Of a stretch of 64,000 bases of DNA, positions 43,201-52,467 are shown in pieces. Position 1 is the first letter of the stretch. Each line of letters opens with the position of its first letter. The position numbers and the translations under genes were made by a program. The notes under the pieces were generated by a model. That model searched no databases. It was not told the origin of the DNA and saw nothing but the letters and a program-made list of their open reading frames with translations. Source of the stretch: Symbiodinium natans (lineage: Eukaryota > Sar > Dinophyceae > Suessiales > Symbiodiniaceae); NCBI GenBank assembly GCA_905221605.1, contig CAJNDS010002777.1:64501-128500 (forward strand), written 5' to 3'.

Positions 43201-46122
43201 AGCTCTTTAAACCCTTGAAGCCTTTAAACCCTGAACCTAGAAACCCTCAGCACCAAGGGTCCTCTAAACCCTTAAACCCAAAACCCAAAACCCAAAACCC
43301 AAAACCCTAAGCCCAAAACCCTAAACCCTAAACCCTAAACCCGCCCACCACCCCTCTCCTTCTGTGGGTGAGTGGGCGCAGTCGGACGTTCAGCGAGACC
43401 ATGGCAGGCTCTGCTGAGCTGCAGAGCCTGCAGCCGCACCCCTGAGGGGTCGCCAAGCTAGAGTCGCCTAGCATAGTCCCTAAGTATATTTTATTACCCT
43501 AAACCCTAGATTTTTCTGCTGTCGGAAGTCCGCCCCTAAACCCTCCCAGTAAAGGCGGGGGGGCCTTAAACCCTTCCAGTAAAGGCAGGAGGGCCTTAAA
43601 CCCTCCCAGTAGCCTTGCCAGTCAACGGAACCCCTCCATTTGGCCTCCAAAACCTTCGAAAAGCCCTAATTCTGTTGAAGGGCCACCCCTGCGACCTTTT
43701 CACTGCCTGGTTTTGGTCAAGGGGGGGGTCGTATTTTTCAATTTTGAAAGCAAAACAGTATTCGGAGACCCCCTTGGTCAAAACTCTGACCCCCCCTTCA
43801 AGGGGAAAAGTTGGCTTCTCCGGGACCATTTCTGAGCCTTTTTAGGCTTCGGACCAGTCCAGACCAATTCTGAGCCCTTTTTTTGCTTCTCCCGACTGAG
43901 CTCTTTTGAGCCTTTCCCGGACAATTTCTGAGCCTTTTTGGGCTTCTGGGCTTTTCCCAGACCATTTCAGAATTTTTTTGGGCTTCACCCGACCATTTCT
44001 GAGCTTCGGGGGCTGCCCCCCCACTATTTCTGAGCTTATTTGGGCTTCTCCCAGACCAACTTTTTTGGGATTTCTGGGATTCTGGGCTGCCCCCAGACCA
44101 TTTCTGAGTTTCTTTGGGCTTCTCCCAGACCATTTCAAACTTCTGACTATGTTGCGCAAAGCTTCAACGAAAAAACCCGCTCGACAATCCGACATAGAGA
44201 AAAAAGAGAACAATGAGAAGGCCCTCCGGCCGAAGACTCCCCCAACGCAAAACCTAACCTTTGTTGGCTGCAGTTTCTTTACATGTCCTGAACACAAGCT
44301 TCTGGGCATGTTTTTCATAAGGCCTCATTGCATAACCACACTTTCGCCATGTAGCTAATCCGACGCAGAAAAATGTTGAATGGCTGGCTGGTTTTGGCTG
44401 GCTCCGGCTTGGTCTTGCCGTGAGTTGTGATTGGGTGGCCTTGGGGTGGGCATGTCTTCAAACTATCGCGTCCAGCTGACCAATGCTACACCCTAAACCC
44501 TAAACCCTAAAGCCCAAACACTCGAAATCCAACATCCTATCTCCCCTCTAAACCTTACACCCTACACCTTTAAGACCCTTTTTAAGCTCTTTAAACCCTT
44601 GATGCCCTTTAAGCCCTGAACCTAGAAACCTTCAGCACCCTTTAGCCCTCTAAACCCTTAGAAACCCCCAAGCCCAAAACCCAAAACCCTAAACCCAAAA
44701 CCCTAAACCCTAAACCCTAAACCCTCCTGCAAGCCCCAAGCGCTGCCCCGAACGCCGAAGGGTGCCGATCTTTGGCACGACCTCGAGGAGCTGGTGCGCG
44801 AAGCTCGGCGTAGGGGGCCACTGAGGGCTTTGAGGGTTTAGGGTTTAGGGTTTAGGGTTTAGGGTTTAGGGTTTAGAGTTTAATTAGAGGGTTTTTAAAA
44901 TTTCGGGTTTCGGGTTTAGGGGGCCTGATTAGTTAGAGTAGGGATTTGGGGGTTAGTATAGTATAATTACAAAGGGGCCATAAAGGAATATTGTTAGTAA
45001 TTCTTCCGACCCCCATTGCAGAGGGTTCAGGGCTTTGCGGTTAGGGTTTAGGGCCTTGAGGGGTGTAGGGCTTTACGGTTTAGGGCTTTGAGGGTTTTAG
45101 GGCTTTGAGGGGTTTAGAGGGTTGTTAATTTAGGGTGGTTGAGAGTGCTTAGGGCTCAGGGTTTAGGGGTATAGAGGGCTTTAATTCAGGGCTTGCGACC
45201 AGCGCTCAGGGAATGTTTAGGGTCTAGGCTTCGGGTCTTAAGGGTAATTCGAGGGTTTCACAAAGCCACTCAGAGAGGGTTTGGGGCTCAGGATTTAGGG
45301 CTTAGGGTTTAGGGTTTTAGGGGGTAGGGTTTCAGGGCTTAGGATTTAGAGTCTAGGGTTCATGTTTTAACTACCTTCTTTGTCCCAAGCCCTAAGCCCT
45401 AGACCCTACCGCTTTTCGCCTTAGGGGTTTTGTTGGCTTGGGCTCTAAGCCACTGAGCTTGCAAAGCCTTCAGCTAAAACTCGCAAGAAACCCTACGCAG
45501 GCCAACCCGAAACCCCAATCTCCTCAAAAAGCCCTAAACTACCCCAAACCCCAAACCCCAAACCCTAAACCCTAAACCCTAAACCCTAAACCCTAAACCC
45601 TAAACCCTAAACCCTAAACCCCAAACCCCAAACCCCAAACCCTAAGCAAGAGTCATGCACCACAAGGCCTTATTACTTTAGGTTTAGGGTTTAGGGTTTA
45701 GGGCTTAGGGTTTAGGCTTTAGGGTCTTGGCTTTTGGGTTGAGGGTTCAGGATTTAGGGCTTTGGGAGCTGTCGAGGGTAATGCCGACCACTAAGCCCTA
45801 AACCCTCAACCCGAAGCCCAATCACCCTAAACCCTAAACCCTAAACCCTAAACCCTAAACCCTAAACCCTAAACCCTAAACCCTAAACCCTAAACCCTAA
45901 ACCCTAAACCCTAAACCCTAAGCCCTAAACCCTAAACCCTGAACCCTAAACCCTAAACCCCGCCGCATTCCGGCAGCCCTCCCAAGAACCTCCGCACAGC
46001 TCGCAAAGAGAGCCGGCCTCAAGACATCGTCAAGGGACTGAAGGAGGGACCCCTATGAGGGACCTTCGGGATGATCCAGGGGTCATTTAGGGGCCACTTA
46101 GGTAAATAGGAACTACATAGGG

Positions 46123-46153
<31 letters not shown>

Positions 46154-47445
46154 GTAATATGGGGTTATATATTTATATAGAGGGATAAGATGGGACTACA
46201 GAAGGCACGTTATTTTGAGGGAGAAGATGAAGGCATCCCTTCTAGGGGTTAAATATATATAGGGGTTAAATAAATAAATAAACAAATAAATAAATAAATA
46301 TATATATATAGGGGTTAAATAATTAAAAAGAGGGAGAAGATGAAGGTATCCCTTCCTTAGGGGTCCCTCATTTTCCCCCCCAAGACATCAGGACACCGTG
46401 GCGGCCATCACCGAGCCCCTGCTGCGTGTGGCTTCCAGCAAGGAGGGGGCCTTTCAGCTCGGGGGCTTGAGGGGCTTCAAGGCCCCTAGCATTTAGGGTT
46501 TAGGGTTTAGGGTTTGGGGTTTGGGGTTTAGGGTTTAGGGTTTCGGGTCCTAGGGCTTTAGGGCTTTAGGGTTTTAGGGCTTTAGGGCTTTAGGGGTTTT
46601 GGGTTTGCGGCTTAGAGATGGGGAGAGGTCCCACAAGACTGTACTTCCTGGTTGCGCACACCCAGAGGCTGGTCAGCCCTTGTTTACCAGCCTCAGGTTG
46701 ACCACTTGAGGGCTTAAGGGTTTAAAAAAAAAGGGTTTTTTAAAAACCGGGTTTTAAAAAAAAGGGTTTAGGGTTTTACAAAACCCTTTTTTTAAAAACC
46801 CTCCTCGAAAGCCTAAGGTCTAGAGCTTGGGGTTTTCAGTTCTAGGGTCGCTCGAGCTTTGCGCGCCCAGGGCCATTCTTCACCCCTAAACCCGAAACCC
46901 ATGTTCCTTTTGTTGGGTTCTGGGAGCTTTTCGGGTTTCCTGCCTCAAGCTCACCCGCCGAAGCAGGGCCCTGGTAAAGGACCCAGAGCGACCTTGATTC
47001 CTTCTTGTAGAGGCCGGGTTCCCAGAAGAAAGTCCCTTTAAGCCAAGGAAAGGCACCCTTTTTATTCCCGCAGGTTCGTCTTGGGTCTAGCTACGATTTG
47101 CTTAAGAACCACCCAAGACGACAAAATCTTGACCCTTATGTTGGCAATTTAGGGATTCTTAGTTTCTTCTCGGGTGGGGGGTTCTTAAGCAAATGGAGGT
47201 AGTTGGTTACATGGGAAAGCACTCGGAATGCCAAACATCTCCCAAGCAGCATAGCCTTTATTCGAGGAACACCTCTCCTTTGTCGGCAACCATATCGAAT
47301 GGACTCAGGGGACACTGGGATCACGTGGGCCACTTCAGAGGCTGCCCTGAACCCTAAACCCTCGAAGCTGAACCCTAAACCCTGAACCCCAAACCCCAAA
47401 CACCAAGGCCCTAAACCCTAAACCCTAAACCCTAAACCCTAAACC

Positions 47446-47533
<88 letters not shown>

Positions 47534-50500
47534 ACCCTAAAAACCCTCAACCCTGAACCCTAAACCCTAAAAACCCTGAATCCCAGGATAAACCTCGGAA
47601 CTCCCCCTCCTGAAGTTTGGGTCCCGTGAGGAGTTCTGGAATGACGACGGGCTGACAGCCGAGCTGGCGCAGCAGCATTTCGGCGCCCGGGCTTAGGGCT
47701 CAGGGCTTAGGATTTAGGGTTTGGGTTTAGGTTTAGGGTTTAGGGTTTAGGGTTTTTTGGTTTTGAGGTTTAGGGCTTCAGGGTTTAGGGTTTCAGGGTT
47801 GAGGGCTTAGGTTGAAAGTTCAGGGTTTATCGTTTCGGGTTTAGCGCATGAAGAAGCTTCGAACCTCAAAGGGTGGGGCATTGCAGGAATAGGGGTGGAC
47901 ATGGGGTTGATGTCGTGCGACGTCGGGTTCTAAAGGCGAATTCCTAATTACATCCTAAACCCTAAACCTCAGCACCGTCTCTTTCCAGACCAAAGCCCCC
48001 AAAAACCTGAACCCGATCGTAAAAGAAGTTCCGTTTCCCCCAGGTTCAGTGGGTTCTTGTGTTGTGAGCAAAAATTAGGGAGGGGTGTACCTGAACCCAT
48101 TCAAGAAGGAGCACGTATAAGCATTTTTGGCACCTGGACAGGTAACCATAAACCACACAAAGCCACCAAAAGCTTCCATCCCCGAAGCCCTTGAAGCCTT
48201 CAAATCAAGGTACCTTCAACCTCTAGAAGCCATTCGGAACCCTACTAAACCCCAGAACCGAAACCCTAATTACAAACGTGGAAGTCATGTCTTGAGGAGA
48301 GCCCCCTAAGCCTCAAACTTCTAATCCCTAAACCCTAAACCCTAGACCCTAAACCCCAAACCCTCAACCCTCAACCCTAAACCCTAAACCCCCCAGAAGG
48401 TTTCAGCCTTAGCGCAGGGCCGCCCGCCAAGGCCGCTGCTTTCAGATTGTGGGCTTCGACGTCCTCGTCGACCAGAAGGGGAAGCCCTGGCTGCTGGAGA
48501 CAGGGGGTTTGGGGGTTGGGGGGGGTTTAGGGTTTAGGGTTTAGGGTTTAGGGTTTAGCTAAACCCTAAACCCCTAAACCCCTAAACCCCGAAACCCCTA
48601 AGCCCCTAAGCCCCTAAGCCCCTAAACCCCTAAACCCCTAAACCCCTAAAGCCCTAAACCCCTAAACCCCTAAACCCCTAAACCCCTAAACCCTAAACCC
48701 CTAAACCCTGAACTCCAAACCCTAAACCCTAAAGCCTAAACCCCAAACCCCAAAACCCCAGAGGAGTTGAATAACAACCCGTCCCTGGGAATCGACGAGG
48801 CTGGTTTGTTGCTCCGGCGGTTGGGACTTCGGGTTCGGGTTTAGGGTTTAGGGTTTAGGGTTTAGGAATTAGGGTTTAGGGTTTAGGGTTCAGGGGGTTA
48901 GGTTTTAGGGTTTAGGGTTTCGGGTTCGGAGTTCAGGGTTTAGGGTTTGGGGTCTAGGGCTTAGGGCATAGGGCTTGGGCTTCGGCTTGGGTTCTGCGGT
49001 TCAGGGGTTCCGGGTTTCAGGCTTTCGGTTTAGGCTCAGAATCGTTATCATGTAAACAGCCTGAATCCCAAACCCTGAGGTGCCCGTACAGAGATCCCGC
49101 GAAGCATCAAAACCCTAAACCCCAAACCCCAAACCCCAGACCCCAAACCCCAGACCCCAGACCCCAAACCCTAAACCCCAAACCCTAAACCCTAAACCCT
49201 AAACCCTAAACCCTAAACCCTAAACCCTAAACCCTAAACCCTAAACCCTAAACCCTCAAGACAAAATAAATAGAAATTGTATGTGGTATCAATCTGAATT
49301 TTCCAAGATATTTGTCTAAACAGCTGACAAACAGAGTTTAAGTAAGTTAATCCAAAGCGGGAGGCCGGGAGGCCAAATATTTACTTAAACCTCTGGGGCC
49401 TTCCCGGGCCCCGGCAAACCAAAGCCCAAATCGCCTCCCAAAGCCCAAAATTGGCTTCCAAAACCCTAAATTGTCCCAAAGCCCAAAATTGGCTTCCCAA
49501 AACCGAAAATTGGCTCCCAAAGCCTAAAACATCGCAAAGCCCAGCCCCATCCCCAGCCCCCCAGCCCCCTGCCCAGCACGCCCGTCCCGGCGCCCCAGCC
49601 CCAGCCCCAGCCCACCCAGCCCCCCAACCCCCAGGCCCCCCAGCCCCCCAAACCCCCCAACCCCCCCAGCCCGCCCCAGCCCCACCCCCAGCCCGCCCCC
49701 AGCCCCAAAAATGAAAAGGTGGTTCCAAAAAAAAAACGTTTCGGTCAAAACGTTTCGGTCAAAACTTTCGCTCAAAACGTTTCGGTCAAAACGTTATTGG
49801 GACCCAAACCCTATACAATTTCTATAAACCCTAAACCCTAAACCCTAAACCCTAAACCCTAAACCCTAAACCGCCGCCTCGCCACAGGTCGCGCCGCTGT
49901 TCTCCAAAAGTCGCGCGGAGGCCAGGTCCCTCCAAAGGTCTTCTGGCGTAGGGTTCGGGGTTTTTTGGTTTGGGGTTTGGGGTTTAGGGCTTAGAGTTTA
50001 ACCCTAAACCCTAAACCCGAAACCCTAAACCCTAAACCCTAAACCCTAAAACCTAAAACCTAAACCCTAAACCCTGAACCCTAAACCCTAATACCCTAAA
50101 CCTAAACCCTAAACCCTAAACCCTATGGCCCTAAACCCTACGGCCCTAAACCCCAAACGAACCTCCAGGTGAACCAAGTCTTCGCGGCGCACGCGAAGCT
50201 TTCTGGCGAGTCCAAGTCAGATCGGCCGTGCGCTGGCGAGAGTTTAGGGGTTTTGGGGTTTAGGGTTTCTAGGGGTTTTAGGGTTTTGGGTTTGGGGTTT
50301 GGGGTTTAGCGCTTTGGGGGTTGGGAGTTTAGGGTTGGGGGTTTCGGGTTTAGTCTTTAGGGTTTCTAAGCCTTAGGCCCTCAAAGCCATACCCTAGAGC
50401 TCTGATACCGAGGCGTTCGAGTCATGGCTTTCTCCTTACGGTTTATAGGCTTGCTAGGCTTTCTTTTCGTTAAGGGTTTGATCGGGTTATAGAAGGTTTT

Positions 50501-50704
50501 ATAGGGCAGGTAGGGTTTGGGGTTTAGGAGGATGCGGGGTAAAAGATATGCAGCAGCTTTAGGGGACTTTGGGGTTTTGGGGAGTTTTGGGGAGTTTTTA
50601 GGGGTGTTAGGGTTTAGGGTTAAGGATTTGGGGTTCGGGGCATTCAGGTGCCGATGCTCCGCGCATCCTCGGCCGCACCGACACAAGGTCTGCCGTGGGC
50701 TTAG
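31203..50704 (+). CDS. Tubulin-tyrosine-ligase-like (TTLL) enzyme, ~22 exons
   Basis: Exons: 31203-31238, 32141-32206, 32699-32743, 32889-32925, 33104-33148, 35158-35189, 36543-36604, 38854-38914, 40654-40703, 41526-41565, 42013-42074, 43382-about 43438, 44761-44799, 45987-46043, 46392-46437, 48432-48496, 48764-48799, 49888-49920, 50169-50237, 50648-50704 (TAG). Upstream exons (31181 or 27-29 kb) may belong. Motifs in order: NWPRSWQLPEDP, RPTLIVKPDRGSQ, GTGIALVKSPE, AIVQEYIAEPWLLEGFKWDA, RIYVLLVPDA, DGLARVCVDPYEVPTTR, HLTNYS, KYARNDDPSD, DLWHDLEELV, AITEPLLRVAS, RCFQIVGFDVLVD, KPWLL, NNNPSLGIDE. These are the ATP-grasp landmarks of the TTL/TTLL family (FPRSW-LP, IVKP-GSQG-GI, VQ-YI-PLL-G-KFD-R-YVL, DGLAR, LTNYS, FE-FGFDV, WLLE-N-NPSL), which ligates Tyr, Glu or Gly to tubulin or other proteins, typically in cilia and microtubules. 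Catalytic-core residues of the ATP-grasp appear kept. Phases agree; donors are mostly GC or GA, acceptors mostly AG/G. Exon 43382 and the last exons are least certain. Confidence 0.9.
31377..31506. repeat. Dispersed ~110 bp repeat, second copy of 1209-1318
   Basis: GGGTTCAGCACTCCGGGTCG, AGCAGTTTTATGGT, CACGGCCCTGA, then CACCCAGAGAATCCCATAAC and ATTGAGAAAG match, in order, the sequence near 1209-1318 (CAGCAGCCCCGGATCGAGCA, TTTTATGGTGATG, ACGGCTCTGA, ACCAGAGAATGCC, AACATTAAGAAA). The copy here carries an extra ATATATATATCTCTATAT insert. Non-coding. Confidence 0.7.
33217..33314. mobile_element. MITE-like element, family A, full-length
   Basis: Ends GGGATGCTCCCCTTTATACT and GTACAAGGGGGAACATGCC are inverted copies; inner arms AGCAGTCCGTAA and TTAAGGACTG also pair. 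Lies in a TTLL intron. Confidence 0.75.
34800..35090. repeat. Degenerate TAAGTTA/TATAAGT heptamer array
   Basis: About 35 tandem units around TAAGTTATAAGTTATAAGTT with point changes. A second, AT-rich heptamer array of the same unit length as the telomere-type repeat, but of unrelated sequence. Confidence 0.85.
35684..35765. repeat. Dispersed ~80 bp repeat, copy 2 of 2
   Basis: Same order of blocks as 20516-20597: AGAAGAGTTTAGGGCTCAGG, CCAGAAGTTGGCCCGGCACA, CCTAAGCGCTAGGTGCT. Confidence 0.75.
36286..36350. repeat. Shared element segment (pair with 54218-54290)
   Basis: Both copies carry TATAGAATC, an AAGAGG-TAA-CC step, TTTTTTGGGC and CAGCCCCTAAGT in the same order and spacing. Outside this core the flanks differ. 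Probably a short mobile element or its fragment. Confidence 0.55.
37545..37800. repeat. Minisatellite with GGACCATTTCTGAGCCTTT core
   Basis: Six or seven diverged units of about 40 bp, each with TTTCCCGGACC-ATTTCTGAG. The same core builds the array at 43815-44135 in another TTLL intron, so the two arrays share an origin. Confidence 0.75.
37820..38535. repeat. Tandem repeat, ~170 bp unit, about 4 copies
   Basis: Recurring landmarks: CATCACCAAGGGCGAATGCG, GCAGCCAGCCCCAAGCCCAA, TTTTTGAGAAAGACTCACTG, GAGGCCCCCTGCCTGGGA. They are seen at about 37880, 38070, 38240 and, diverged, 38470. Units encode repeating false frames on both strands. Confidence 0.85.
38915..40653. other. TTLL intron 8 with inverted-repeat element
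   Basis: TTTAGGG blocks with a duplicated GGTTGGAGGAGCTCC phrase (38967 and 39033), an island at 39200-39460 whose minus-strand frame (MSRLADFSSLTEFWNSVQLI) has no splice support, element 39623-39735, unique sequence at 39740-39900 and 40140-40300, and CG alternation at 40613-40632 just before the exon. Confidence 0.6.
39623..39735. mobile_element. Inverted-repeat element, family C, best copy
   Basis: Left end CTAGGACCGGGAGTAGGCCC, right end GGCTACTCCCGGGTCTAG, an inverted pair of ~18 bases with one or two mismatches. Related ends occur at 24778-25013 and 46979-47090. No open frame. Confidence 0.75.
42075..43381. other. TTLL intron 11
   Basis: Unique sequence at 42110-42540 whose minus-strand frame at 42210-42566 lacks acceptor and donor, TTTAGGG-like sequence at 42540-42990, then CCCTAAA/CCCAAAA sequence at 43015-43340 including the first copy of a ~150 bp duplication (43111-43255). 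Confidence 0.6.
43111..43255. repeat. ~150 bp intronic duplication, copy 1
   Basis: Contains AAAGCCCAAACACTCGAAAT, CCAACATCCTATCTCCCCTC, GACCCTTTTTAAGCTCTTTA and AACCTAGAAACC in order; nearly identical to 44488-44636, about 1.38 kb downstream in the next TTLL intron. Confidence 0.85.
43815..44135. repeat. Minisatellite with CCATTTCTGAG...GGGCTTCT units
   Basis: About nine diverged units of ~35 bp with CAGACCATTTCTGAGCTT and TTTGGGCTTCTCC. Related to the array at 37545-37800. Confidence 0.85.
44488..44636. repeat. ~150 bp intronic duplication, copy 2
   Basis: Matches 43111-43255 almost base for base, including the non-heptamer middle. High identity implies a recent copy event between adjacent introns. 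Confidence 0.85.
46129..46330. repeat. AT-rich simple repeats (TA)n and AAATAAAT
   Basis: TATATATATA at 46129-46150, further ATATAT at 46248-46260 and 46296-46310, and AAATAAATAAAT at 46266-46295, interspersed with a repeated AGGGGTTAAAT phrase. Within the TTLL intron between 46043 and 46392. Confidence 0.85.
46438..48431. other. TTLL intron 15 (~2 kb)
   Basis: TTTAGGG block 46494-46605; palindromic (A)n/(T)n hairpin around AAAAAAAGGGTTTAGGG at 46725-46800; family C element 46979-47090; unique island 47100-47345 with an inverted GTTCTTAAGCAAAT/TTTGCTTAAGAACC pair; CCCTCAA array 47440-47540; unique island 47860-48310. No TTLL coding is missing from this stretch. Confidence 0.6.
46979..47090. 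mobile_element. Family C inverted-repeat element, diverged
   Basis: GGACCCAGAGCGACC start and TTCGTCTTGGGTCTAG end; the interior CACCCTTTTTATTCCCGCAGG parallels CGCCCTTTTTATTCCTAGGC in the 39623 copy. Confidence 0.6.
48800..49887. other. TTLL intron 17 with Pro/Gly-frame low complexity
   Basis: TTTAGGG-like to 49030, CCCTAAA arrays 49110-49255, repeat copy 49255-49330, then C/G-rich CCCAGCCCC low complexity at 49535-49705 that generates Pro-rich (+) and Gly-rich (-) false frames, and a short TTTCGGTCAAAACG tandem at 49738-49795. Confidence 0.7.
49255..49330. repeat. ~76 bp dispersed repeat, copy 3 of 3
   Basis: CTCAAGACAAAATAAATAGA, ATTGTATGTGGTATCAATCT and TTTGTCTAAACAGCTGACAA. Closest to the copy at 5996. 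Again directly downstream of a CCCTAAA array. Confidence 0.7.
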
Positions 50705-50880
50705 AACCGAGCTCCGCAGGAAGGGACTTTAAGGTTTAGGGTTTAGGGTTTAGGGACTCGGGGGACGGAGGATGTTGAGGGTAAAGGGGGCATAGGGCCT
50801 GGAGCACAGGGATAGGGTTCAGGGTTAGGGTTAGGGTTTCGGGTTTAGGGTTTCGGGTTTAGGGTTTAGGGTGTCTTCAG

Positions 50881-51000
50881 AGTGAGCAGCGGGTTCAGGA
50901 CTGGTTTACCTACCCCTACCACCCGGAGTTCATACAACCCAAAACTCATGATAGTGGATATCATCTGCACAGCAAGACAAAAATCAGTAGTGAGAAGTGA
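50881..51000 (+). CDS. Last exon ending TGA, possibly TTLL C-terminus
   Basis: Acceptor GTGTCTTCAG, then in phase 0 SEQRVQDWFTYPYHPEFIQP and KTHDSGYHLHSKTKISSEK, TGA at 50998. If the TTLL exon at 50648 is spliced at its internal AAG/GTCTGC or skipped, this could be the true C-terminus; phase 0 matches the end at 50237. Otherwise a separate last exon. The overlapping frame at 50882-51133 is a shadow. Confidence 0.5.
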   Translation, partial: SEQRVQDWFTYPYHPEFIQPKTHDSGYHLHSKTKISSEK

Positions 51001-51465
51001 GAAGCACGATGCATGTGTAGAGGTTGCTGATCATCATCAGCATCATTATGATGATGATGGTGGAGGTTTTCGGCGGGGGAACCCCTGTACCCTTCTAGGA
51101 AGTCATGCCCAAGAGAGTGCCATCCCCAGTTGAACTTCGTCTTCGCACGCAAGGACCTGAAAAGACTCGAAGTGCCCTGTTTTCGAGCGTTACTAAAGAG
51201 CAACATTGCGAGCGGGAACCCTGGAACTGAACCCCCGCGGGTGGAACCTGTAATTTTTGTGGTGGGAATTCTGAACCGGAGCTGTTAGGAATTAGGGGCG
51301 GGGGCCGTTAGAGCACGAGGAGTGGGAGTTTGTTGGAGCACGTGGAGGGGGGGGGTGTCGCCAGAGCCTTGAGAGGGCGGCGGGGGTGTTGCCAGAGCAT
51401 TTCGGTGGAGGAGGGGGGGGGGTGTATACCTTTACAGAGTATTGTATTGAACAGTATGCTTACAG
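51001..51465. other. Unique 3' flank, G-rich; no gene seen
   Basis: ATCATCATCA/ATGATGATG imperfect palindrome at 51030-51060, unique sequence at 51070-51300, then a duplicated GAGGGGGGGGTGT-type G-rich phrase at 51340-51425 with GCCAGAGC repeats. This may be a real intergenic region after the TTLL gene. Confidence 0.5.
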
Positions 51466-51574
51466 GCATCCACAACGAGCTGACCCTTACAGGGTTCGGG
51501 ACGCGAGTGAGACAAGCGCTCGCTGACGGCAAGCCTCGCCCGCCACAGATTGTGGGCTGGCTGGGCTCGGCTTC
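51466..51574 (+). CDS. Exon, unidentified protein
   Basis: GCTTACAG/G acceptor, phase 1, reading IHNELTLTGFGTRVRQALAD then GKPRPPQIVGWLGSA to a GA donor (TC/GACTTT) or nearby site before TTTAGGG. A frame continuing upstream to 51330 crosses G-rich repeat and is not accepted. A possible next exon at 51785-51825 ([14 protein letters not shown] in phase 0) follows. Confidence 0.55.
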
Positions 51575-51609
51575 GACTTTAGGGTTTAGGGTCTAGAGTT
51601 TAAGGCTAG

Positions 51610-52467
51610 GGTTTAGGGTTTAGGGTTTAGGGTTTAGGGTTTAGGGTTTAGGGTTTAGGGTTTTGGGTTTTGGGTTTTGGGTTTAGGGTTTAGGGTTTAG
51701 GGTTTAGGGGTTAGGTTAGGGTTTAGGGTTTAGGGTTTAGGGTTTAGGGTTACATGGTTCAGGGTTTAGAGTGCTGAGGGGAAGGTTGACGATTCGGACT
51801 TCAAGTCGAAAGAGTCGAGCAAGCGGGGGGGGGGGGGGCTTGGGGGGCTTATTGCCTGGGAGTGGCGACAGCAGACAGAGAGAAGCCCGAAGTTCTTAAA
51901 CCCAAATGCACCTGTATGTATGTATGTATGTATGTATGTATGTATGTATGTATGTATGTATGTATGTATGTATGTATGTATGAATGTCTGCATGTATAAA
52001 TACATATACTACATGTGCGTGGGATCCCCATATGCTTGTAGGTATCTGGAAGAATAGTATTAGAAGAGCCCTTCTCGCGATCAGGGATCCCCTGTTTCAA
52101 TCCCCACACCTGAAAACCCTAAGCCCCTAAAACCCTAAACGCTGAACCCGAAGCCCCTACCCCCAACACCCTAAACCCCTGAACCCCTAAAGCCCTGAAC
52201 GTCTAAACCCCTAAACCCCCTTGTTCAGGGCATAACGGCTTAAGGGGTTGGCGTTGAGGGCTTCCACAATGAGGTCCTCAAAACCCCAAAAGCTCTTTTG
52301 AACCCTCAAGCCCTAGAAAGCCAGCTAAGAATCTTGTAGACCATAAAACCTAAACCCAAAACCCTAAACCCCAAAATCCTTGTTGTTTTCTTTTAAAACG
52401 CCCCCTTAGACCTTCAAGCCCTACAACCCGCCCAGCTGCCTGAAAACGCTGGGTTCTGGCCTCTGAG
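51610..52467. other. Heptamers, possible small exon, TATG microsatellite
   Basis: TTTAGGG 51610-51765; possible exon 51785-51825 before a G10 tract; (TATG)n at 51914-51982; unique sequence to 52110; CCCCTAAA-like degenerate units 52120-52230; unique sequence 52230-52460. The frames rich in HTYI repeats come from the tetranucleotide array. Confidence 0.65.

Larger units (their letters stand above)
43439..44760. other. TTLL intron 12 with minisatellite and duplication copy 2
   Basis: Short AGTAAAGGCGGGGGGGCCTTAA-type repeats at 43545-43615, minisatellite at 43815-44135, unique AT-richer sequence at 44135-44485, duplication copy 44488-44636, then CCCTAAA. The + strand frame at 43906-44358 is built on minisatellite units. 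Confidence 0.65.

Noticed and set aside
43596-44358. Frames of 111-158 residues on both strands
   Set aside because: Built from the CCATTTCTGAG minisatellite in an intron.
49381-49775. Pro-rich plus-strand and Gly-rich minus-strand frames
   Set aside because: Low-complexity CCCAGCCCC tract inside a TTLL intron; not required by the protein alignment.
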